Shown here: in pieces, positions 57,004 to 64,000 of the stretch
Numbering within the stretch: the first letter of the stretch is position 1
Layout of the letters: each line of letters opens with the position of its first letter
From: Cryomorphaceae bacterium
GTDB taxonomy: Bacteria > Bacteroidota > Bacteroidia > Flavobacteriales > UBA7430
Assembly: GCA_019649675.1 (NCBI GenBank)
Contig: BOWN01000002.1
Location: forward strand, 124,001-188,000
Reading direction: 5' to 3'
DNA: 64,000 nucleotides
Translations under genes and position numbers: made by a program
The notes under the pieces: generated by a model
The model's database searches: none
Seen by the model: the letters and a program-made list of their open reading frames with translations, nothing else
What the model was told of the DNA's origin: nothing

Positions 57004-58374
57004 ATGAGACACCTCATATTTTTTTTGATAAGCTTTTTATCAATTAATGCTCAAGCACAAGATGCAAAAACTATACGTACTATATATGACCTTGCTTTAA
57101 CACAAAGTGAAGCATATGAAAACCTACGTGTATTATGTAAAGATATTGGACATCGTTTAAGTGGATCTAAAGGTGCAGACTCAGCTGTTGTATGGGGTCA
57201 AAGGGTACTTGGAAAATTAGAATTAGATACTATTTTCTTACAAGAAATAACAGTACCACATTGGGAAAGAGGTCGAAAAGAGAAAGCTTATTTTTATAAT
57301 GAAAAAGGTAAAAACATGTTAGATGTTTGTGCATTAGGAGGTTCCATATCCACTGGAATGAATCAATTTATCAAAGGAGATGTACTAGAGGTAAAATCCT
57401 TAGATGAAGTAAATAACTTACCAGACAGTTTAGTTAAGGGGAAAATTATTTTCTATAACAGACCTATGGATCCTAAAAAAATAAGCACCTTTTCTGCTTA
57501 CGGATCTTGTGTTGATCAACGCTATTCAGGAGCAATAGAAGCTGCAAAAAAAGGTGCTATTGCTGTAATTGTAAGATCCATGAACGTACGTCAAGATGAT
57601 TTCCCTCATACAGGAAGTATGGCTTACGAAGAGGGAGTAGACTCTATTCCTGCATTTGCCATTTCGACAAATGGAGCAAACTATTTAAGTGAAAACGTTA
57701 CAAAATATGATAATTTAGAACTTAATTTAAAATCATTTTGCAAAAGCTATCCAGACAAAATATCTCATAATGTAATTGGTGAAATCAAGGGTTCCGAATT
57801 TCCAGATGAATACATTACTGTTGGGGGACACCTAGATTCTTGGGATATGGGTGAAGGTGCTCATGATGATGGTGCTGGAGTTGTTCAATCTATTGAAGTA
57901 TTACACCTTCTAAACCTTATGAATATTAAACCAAAACACAGCATTCGTGTTGTTTTATTTATGAATGAAGAAAATGGAAACCGAGGCGGAAAACACTATG
58001 CTGAAAGAGCAGCTGCTAAAAATGAAAAACACTTAATGGCACTAGAGAGTGACCGAGGAGGTTTCTCTCCAAGAGGGTTTTCTGTAAATGGTACAGAAAA
58101 ACAATTGAATGGAATAAAAAAATGGGGCGATCTATTTGAACCATTCGGTATTCACGAATTTAAAATGGGCTTCGCTGGTGTTGACATTAACCCTCTAGAA
58201 GATGGTAAAATATGCTTAATAGGTTTATCTCCTGATTCTCAAAGGTATTTTGATCATCACCATTCAGACAATGATGTTTTTGAAGAAGTAAACAAAAGGG
58301 AATTAGTTCTCGGAGCTGCTAGTATGACTTCTTTAATATATTTAATCGACAAATATTGGACGATTGATAATTAA
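57004..58374 (+). CDS. Secreted M28 family zinc aminopeptidase
   Basis: Intact, 456 residues, signal peptide ending NAQAQ. A PA-like insert (about 115-235) precedes the catalytic domain. Zinc ligands: H in VGGHLDSWDMG, D in AHDDGAGVV, E-E in FMNEENGNRGG, D in LESDRGGFS, H in FDHHHSDND. All are present, so an active periplasmic or secreted peptidase is expected. It is probably followed in the same transcript by the permease gene 28 bp downstream. Confidence 0.92.
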   Translation: MRHLIFFLISFLSINAQAQDAKTIRTIYDLALTQSEAYENLRVLCKDIGHRLSGSKGADSAVVWGQRVLGKLELDTIFLQEITVPHWERGRKEKAYFYNEKGKNMLDVCALGGSISTGMNQFIKGDVLEVKSLDEVNNLPDSLVKGKIIFYNRPMDPKKISTFSAYGSCVDQRYSGAIEAAKKGAIAVIVRSMNVRQDDFPHTGSMAYEEGVDSIPAFAISTNGANYLSENVTKYDNLELNLKSFCKSYPDKISHNVIGEIKGSEFPDEYITVGGHLDSWDMGEGAHDDGAGVVQSIEVLHLLNLMNIKPKHSIRVVLFMNEENGNRGGKHYAERAAAKNEKHLMALESDRGGFSPRGFSVNGTEKQLNGIKKWGDLFEPFGIHEFKMGFAGVDINPLEDGKICLIGLSPDSQRYFDHHHSDNDVFEEVNKRELVLGAASMTSLIYLIDKYWTIDN

Positions 58375-58402
58375 TTATTGAACGGATCGAACTTATTGGA
58401 TT

Positions 58403-60644
58403 ATGTCTAATACTCTATTAAAACAAAAAGCAAATTTTGGAACTGCTCCAGTCTTTATGACAGCAATCTCCACTATTTTAGGAGCCATATTGTATCTGCG
58501 TTTTGGATATGCTGTTGCGCATACAGGTTTTATGGGAGCCATCGCGATTATCATCATTGGTCATTTGGTTACAATTCCAACTGCAATGGCTGTTGCTGAA
58601 ATAGCAACAAACAGAAAAGTTCAAGGAGGTGGAGCCTACTATATTATTTCAAGATCTTTTGGATTAAATATTGGTGCTGCCATTGGAATAGCTCTATTTC
58701 TTTCTCAAGCCATTTCTGTAGCCTTTTATGTCATTGCATTTGCAGAGGCTTTTATGCCTTTTTCAGAATTTCTAATAGAAACCTATCCATTCCTAGAAGA
58801 TTACAGTGTTTATTTACTTGACAAGAGACTCATCGGAATTATAATGATGGTCCTTCTTAGTATTATAATGCTTACCAAAGGAGCTAATATTGGGATGAAC
58901 CTACTCTACTATGTGGTGGCCATTCTTTTTGGATCGCTAATCATGTTTTTTATGGGAAAACCAATTGAAGGACATAATTTAGCTGATGTAGATTTAATTT
59001 CTTCTGTATCAAACCCGGATTCATTCTTTTATGTCTTTACAATCATATTCCCAGCCTTTACTGTATTGCAGCTGGACTAGGCTTGTCAGGCGACTTAAAA
59101 GACCCTAAAAATCTATTCCCAAAAAGGAACATTATTGGCAACAGCTGTAGGGATAATTATATACGTAGCTGTGGCATTAAAGCTGGTACTATCAGCTTCA
59201 TTAGAAGATCTAGCAGCAGACCAGCTCATTATGAGTCGTATTGCTATTTGGGGTCCTATTATACCTATTGGTTTGGCTTGCGCCGCAATTTCTTCAGCAT
59301 TAGGATCTGTTATGGTCGCTCCAAGAACACTACAAGCATTGGGTGTTGATGAAATTTTCCCAATACTAACTTTAAACAATTGGCTTTCTAAAAATAAACC
59401 TAATACAATTGAACCAATAAATGCATCAATAATTTCATGTATTATCGCATTCTTCTTTGTCATAATTGAGATATAAATTTGGTAGCCGAGGTCATCGCCA
59501 TGTTCTTTATGGTAACATATGGAGCAATATGCTTAATATCACTTTTAGAACATTTTTCTGCAGATCCTTCTTATAGACCTACATTCCGATCGAGATGGTA
59601 CATCTCTCTTCTTGGTGCCGTATTATCATTTTGGTTGATGTTTAAAATGAATACCACTTATGCTTTAATCTCATTAAGCTTTATGGTACTCATTTACATC
59701 TACATTAGTAAATACAATACTTCTAGGGAGGAATCATCAAATTATTTAAGGGAGTGTTATTCCAATTAAGTCGACAACTTCAAATTTTGTTCGTAAAAAG
59801 AATACAACAGTGCCGATGACCATTGGCGTCCCTTTGCAATTTGTATTTCTGACGTAACACTTCAAAAAAGAGATGCTTTTGACTTTATGAGATGGGTTTC
59901 ACAGAAATATGGTTTTGGAACGCATATGCATTTTATTGAAGGCTACTTAAATAAAGAATCTCATCACAAATCTATTCAAACATTATCCAAATTACACAGT
60001 CTTGCAGAAGGATCAAAATCTAAAGTTTATCTTGACACAATAATTAGTCCTTCATTTACTTCAGCTATTGCACAAGTGATTCAACTCGCTAGTATTTCAG
60101 GAAAAGGTCATAATCTGATTGTTTTAGAGTTTGAAAGAAAAAATAAAGAGAAACTCGAACAAATCATTAGTAATCATCATCTATTAACCGCTACCGATTT
60201 AGATGTATGTATCCTTAACAGCACATACAGATCATTTGGATATTATAAAGAAATCCATATTTGGGATCTCTACAGATGATTATCAAGATTCGAATCTACA
60301 AATCCTCTTAGCATACATTTTACTTGGACACAAAAATTGGAAAGATGCAAGTATTAAAATATACGCTATATATGCTGAGGGCACTATTGAAAAAGAAAAA
60401 GAACGTTATTTAATCTTATACAAGAAGGAGAATTCCTATATCGCCATCTAATATAATCTCATCAAAAAAGATCAATATCATGATATTAAATCAATTATTA
60501 ACGAACATTCGTCAACAGCTGATTTTACTTTGATTGGATTTGATGAAAAATTCTAGAGAAGGAAGGAACAGCCTATTTTGAAGGTTATGATAATTTAGGA
60601 AACATTCTTTTTGTAAACTCTATGAAGAAAAAGAAATTAAGTAA
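58403..60644 (+). CDS. Amino acid permease / cation-chloride-cotransporter-like membrane protein (frameshifted)
   Basis: About 745 residues. N-terminal half has twelve hydrophobic segments of the APC fold: FMTAISTILGAILYLRFGYAV, VQGGGAYYIISRSFG (conserved in CCC transporters), IFPAFT..GLGLSGDLKDPK, ALGSVMVAPRTLQALG. The C-terminal half is a cytosolic domain (TVPDDHWRPFAICISDVTLQ, MHFIEGYLNKESHH). Length and GAYYxISRSLG motif fit SLC12-like bacterial proteins; the transported ions or amino acids are unknown. Frame changes near 59080, 59130, 59480, 59740, 60260, 60450 and 60560. Confidence 0.8.
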
Positions 60645-60667
60645 GTATTTTTGTACAAAATTTTAAT

Positions 60668-61386
60668 TTGAAAGACTCAGTAAAACCATACAAAACTCAA
60701 ATTTATCTAAGAAAGAACAAGTTGCCAAAATGTTTGACAACATTGCTGGAAACTACGATTTTTAAACCATTTCCTTTCTTTGGGTATTGATATTTATTGG
60801 CGTAAGAAATTAGTCGAAAAATTATCAAAACAATCCCCTAAAAATATTTTAGATGTTGCTACAGGTACTGAGATCTTGCTATTGAGATGTTAAAAGTAAC
60901 ACCAGATAAAATTACAGGTGTTGATATTTCAAATGGAATGCTTGAAATAGGACGTAAAAAATTAAAGAAAAAGACTAGAAGATAAAATTTCACTTCAAGA
61001 AGCTGATTCTGAAAATTTACCTTTGAAGATAATTACTTTGATGCTGTCTGTGTAAGTTTTGGGCACGGAACTTCGAGAACCTAGAAAAGGATTGTCGGAT
61101 ATGTGTAGAGTATTAAAACCTGGAGGTAAACTATATATCTTGGAATTCTCTCAACCAAATATTTTCCATTTAAACAATTATACCAATTCTATTTTAAATA
61201 TGTTTTACCTCTTTTAGGAAAATTTATTTCCAAGGATAATGCAGCTTACAACTATCTTCCAGAATCTGTTAGTGCTTTTCCATATGGGAAAAGTTAAACA
61301 AGATCATAGAAAAATGTGGTTACAATAAGGCTAAAGATCATTCGTTAACATTAGGTATTGCCTCCATTTATATCGCTGAAAAATGA
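60668..61386 (+). CDS. ubiE: Demethylmenaquinone methyltransferase UbiE/MenG (frameshifted)
   Basis: [20 protein letters not shown] is the family opening; ILDVATGT is the SAM loop, [16 protein letters not shown] follows, then FGHGTSRT.. near [24 protein letters not shown], ending IASIYIAEK. It makes the last step of menaquinone synthesis. Start TTG at 60668 is tentative. Frame changes near 60765, 60870, 60970, 61030 and 61290. Its stop overlaps the porT start (ATGA). Confidence 0.9.
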
Positions 61387-62077
61387 AAAGATCAGGACTG
61401 TTATTTTTACTTATCATCATAAGTTTCTCTGCTTCTGCTCAGAAACAAAAATTATTGCCCAAAGTAATTACGATTATAAAAATTTCATTTTGGAATGTCT
61501 TTAGACTTTTGGTTTTTTAATTTAGTAAATGACTATACAATATATTTTCAAAAATCACCCAGACGTTCTTAGTATTGAAACTGACGGAGATAGGACTTGG
61601 TGTTTCTTTTATTCTTCCTGATCTTCGATTAAATAATCGTTTAAAATTTTTAGACATATTCCCCTGTCAAAACAGTGCAACGAAATATAAGATACCGATT
61701 TAACCCAGAATATGATGGGCCAACAGAAGTTACAAAATGTAGAATCATGGTTTGTAGAGTCAGGTTTTCATTTAAAATATCGGGCTGACAGAATAAACAA
61801 TTCAAGAGTATATATCTTTTTTGGACCTAATATTGGTGTGGATATGGCCTCTGAAAAAGATGTTGAGGACGAAACTATTTTTAAACTTAATCGCTCTAAC
61901 TTTGCTTTAGAAATTGGAGCCGGTTGCGACTTCTATTTTGAATATTTTAAATTCGCACCACAAATAAAATATTCATATGGTTTAAAAAATCTTATTGTTG
62001 AGGATGGAACCATATATACCAGTCCTCTTGAAGGTTTTTACACAAGAGGTTTTCAAATATCATTAACTTTTGAATAG
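61383..62077 (+). CDS. porT: PorT-like outer-membrane protein, type IX secretion (frameshifted)
   Basis: About 230 residues. Signal peptide [20 protein letters not shown]. Barrel strands include FHLKYRADRINNSRVYIFFG, NFALEIGAGCDFYFEYFKFA and RGFQISLTF with a terminal aromatic region. Assignment rests on the PorT-type barrel pattern and on the conserved ubiE-porT neighbourhood of Bacteroidota. It is required for T9SS export in characterised species. The first third is badly frameshifted (61450-61700). Confidence 0.75.
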
Positions 62078-63610
62078 ATGCAAACGGAGATTACCATAAG
62101 TGTATCACCAAAAGCAGCTACTGAAAAAGAATCAATAAAGTTATGTTCAGCTAGAAAACTAAATATTGATGTAAACAGCATAAGTGATATTAAAGATTCA
62201 TAAAACGATCTATTGACGCTCGTTCCGCAACATAAAGATCCACTTAAAAGTACTGTTTTCCCAAAGGTGAGGTAGCAATTCCAAAAATTATCAAAAAGTA
62301 TATAAAAATGTTGCATCAGCAACACCGATTATCATTGTAGGGTCAGGACCTGCAGGACTATTTGCCGCCCTTCATGAATTGAACTTGGACTAAAACCCAT
62401 TGTTTTAGAACGCGGAAAAATGTCATAGAACGACGTAAAGACCTTGCTAAAATTCACAAACACGAAGTAAACCCAGACTCCAACTATTGTTTTGGAGAAG
62501 GTGGTGCAGGACATATTCCGATGGAAAGCTATATACCCGATCTAAAAAAGAGGATCTGTTGAAAGAATATAAAATTCTTGTGGGACATGGTGCTGTGAAA
62601 GATATCATGATCGATGCACACCCACATATTGGAACAAATAAGCTACCCAAAATCATCGCTAAAATGCGTGAAAACATTCTTGCATGTGGTGGAGAAATGC
62701 ATTTTAATTGTCGCGTAGAAGACCTCATTATTAAAGGCATCAAAATAGAAGGTGTTATCGATCAAAATAAAAACAAAATTTTTGGGCAGTCCGTAATCTT
62801 AGAACAGGACACTCTGCAAGAGATATTTTCCATTTATTAAATCGTCATAAAATACATATAGAAGCCAAGTCATTTGCTTTAGGTGTTCGCATAGAACATC
62901 CACAACCCATTATTGATCGGGCGCAATACCATTGTAATATTCGCAGTAAATACTTACCAGCAGCTTCCTACAAATTTGTACAACAAGTAAATGGTAAAGG
63001 CGTCTTCCTTTTGCATGTGTCCTGGAGGACATATTGTACCATCTGCTACAGAACCAGGAGAAGTAGTTGTTAATGGAATGTCGGCTTCAACGCGAAGTTC
63101 GCGTTATGCTAATTCGGGTATGGTAGTAGCGATTGAAACGGAAGATCTTCAAGCTTACACACATCATGGAGCTTTAGCCGGCGATATTCCAACAGAAATG
63201 GAAAAGATGGCTGGAAGCCGGTGGTAAAACACAAGCAGCTCCAGCTCAACGCATGGTGGATTTTACCAATGGAAAATTATCAAAACGCTTAACGACTGTT
63301 CCTACATACCGGGAATCAATTCTGCACCTCTTCAGAGCTATTACCTTCAATAATATGTAGCAGACTTCAAGAGGCTTTAAAACATTTGGACGAAAATGAA
63401 AGGGTACTTCACCAACGAGGCCAACATACTTGGTGTAGAATCTAGAACTTCTTCACCTATTCGAATACCACGGGATAAAGTTTTATTAAACCATCCTCAA
63501 ATTCACAACCTATATCCATGTGGAGAAGGAGCTGGATATGCAGGTGGAATGTTTCTGCAGCTATTGATGGTGAAAGATGTGCTGAAGCAGTTCATAAATC
63601 ACTCGCTTAA
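62078..63610 (+). CDS. FAD-dependent dehydrogenase, COG2509-like (frameshifted)
   Basis: About 515 residues. The dinucleotide loop PIIIVGSGPAGLFAALHEL is recovered across a frameshift near 62330-62380; then LKPIVLERGK, NYCFGEGGAG, YSDGKLYTRSKK, FALGVRIEHPQP, CMCPGGHIVPSATEPGEVVVNGMS, and the C-terminal LYPCGEGAGYAGGMF. These are landmarks of a conserved FAD-binding family of unknown reaction. The start is 0 bases after the porT stop. At least nine frame changes. Confidence 0.85.
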
Positions 63611-64000
63611 ATAAACTTTTCTTACCATTAACAATGATATACCAGTGGTCGATAATCATTGACCCCATATGCTCTACCTAAAAGATCATATATATATGAT
63701 GATTTGTTAGTAAAATAAGGAATTCCTAATTCTTCAAGACTAAGAGACTGCCTTACATCAAATACAATAGTTCCAGGAGAGATTCCAGTTGTAAAAGTAG
63801 ATTCTAAATTATAGTTTTCATCATAAATATGAATATTACCATATGAAACATAATCAGTTGAACTAGCATAAAACTTACTATTTATTTTATCTTCGGCAAG
63901 CTCATAAAAATTATCAAATAATCCTACTTCTGAAGAATTATCTTCACCCTCTACCATTGGATCCCACTGAAAAAGCAATGAATCTTGTAGATAATTGATA
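63607..64000 (-). CDS. C-terminal part of a T9SS surface protein (5' end outside window)
   Basis: The visible part has beta-rich sequence (GNIHIYDENYNLESTFTTGI) resembling surface-exposed propeller-like domains of Flavobacteria, and a T9SS type A tail: SSYIYDLLGRAYGV, then after one frame change near 63640 an ending IYIIVNGKK. It is convergent with the FAD-protein gene; the stops overlap by a few bases. Domain content further upstream is unseen. Confidence 0.65.

Overview
The window is about 64 kb of AT-rich DNA from a marine-type member of Bacteroidota, most likely Flavobacteriales. The evidence is type IX secretion (T9SS) tails on large surface proteins, the T9SS barrel gene porT beside ubiE, Bacteroidota-style lipoprotein signals, TAnnTTTG promoter elements, and a tmRNA whose tag is GESNYALAA. 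About half of the genes are split by one or more frameshifts, mostly in homopolymers. The breaks hit housekeeping genes (dapF, mltG, ubiE, edd, ilvE) as often as accessory ones, so they look like uncorrected long-read errors. I annotate each broken gene as one locus.

Left part (1-24.4 kb). Two very large secreted proteins flank a housekeeping block. The first (1-3673, cut by the edge) joins a cupredoxin domain, four near-identical 122-residue repeats and an alpha/beta-hydrolase-like domain. The second (9.1-14.1 kb) joins a cupredoxin, two CUB-like domains, a FISUMP domain, about 18 tandem cysteine/DDGSC modules, a PKD domain and a T9SS tail. Between and after them lie mnmD, an M42 peptidase, ilvE, a MazG-like hydrolase, YceI, a Cys/Met PLP enzyme, a BadF-type kinase, a YwaF-like membrane protein, a rhomboid protease, rnpB, a DUF2027/Smr protein, mltG, a GNAT enzyme, dapF, a long GAPDH, a LOG-family protein, a saccharopine-dehydrogenase-like enzyme and ssrA.

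Central part (24.4-51.8 kb) is a beta-glucan (probably laminarin) locus. A multidomain secreted GH16 enzyme (+ strand) faces a collinear minus-strand run of eleven genes from 46.2 down to 27.5 kb: sugar MFS transporter, GH94/GH149-like phosphorylase, T9SS glycan-binding protein, clan GH-A hydrolase, two large outer-membrane barrels, surface lipoprotein, CBM9-like lipoprotein, GH16 lipoprotein, large T9SS binder with a cupredoxin, and a type I GAPDH. Divergent from it is a complete upper Entner-Doudoroff operon (zwf-pgl-edd-eda), followed by a Nudix-derived regulator that lacks the catalytic glutamates. Inferred flow: glucan cut at the surface, oligosaccharides imported, phosphorolysis to glucose-1-P, oxidation through KDPG to pyruvate and glyceraldehyde-3-P, then GAPDH. 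No SusC/SusD pair occurs in this locus. The two barrels occupy the place where SusC/SusD would normally stand, and this is the most interesting feature of the window.

Right part (51.8-64 kb) is mostly ordinary: an RluD-type pseudouridine synthase, a PASTA protein, RidA, an M61 peptidase, an MBL hydrolase, an M28 peptidase, a cation-chloride-cotransporter-like permease, ubiE, porT, an FAD-dependent protein and the 3' end of another T9SS protein.
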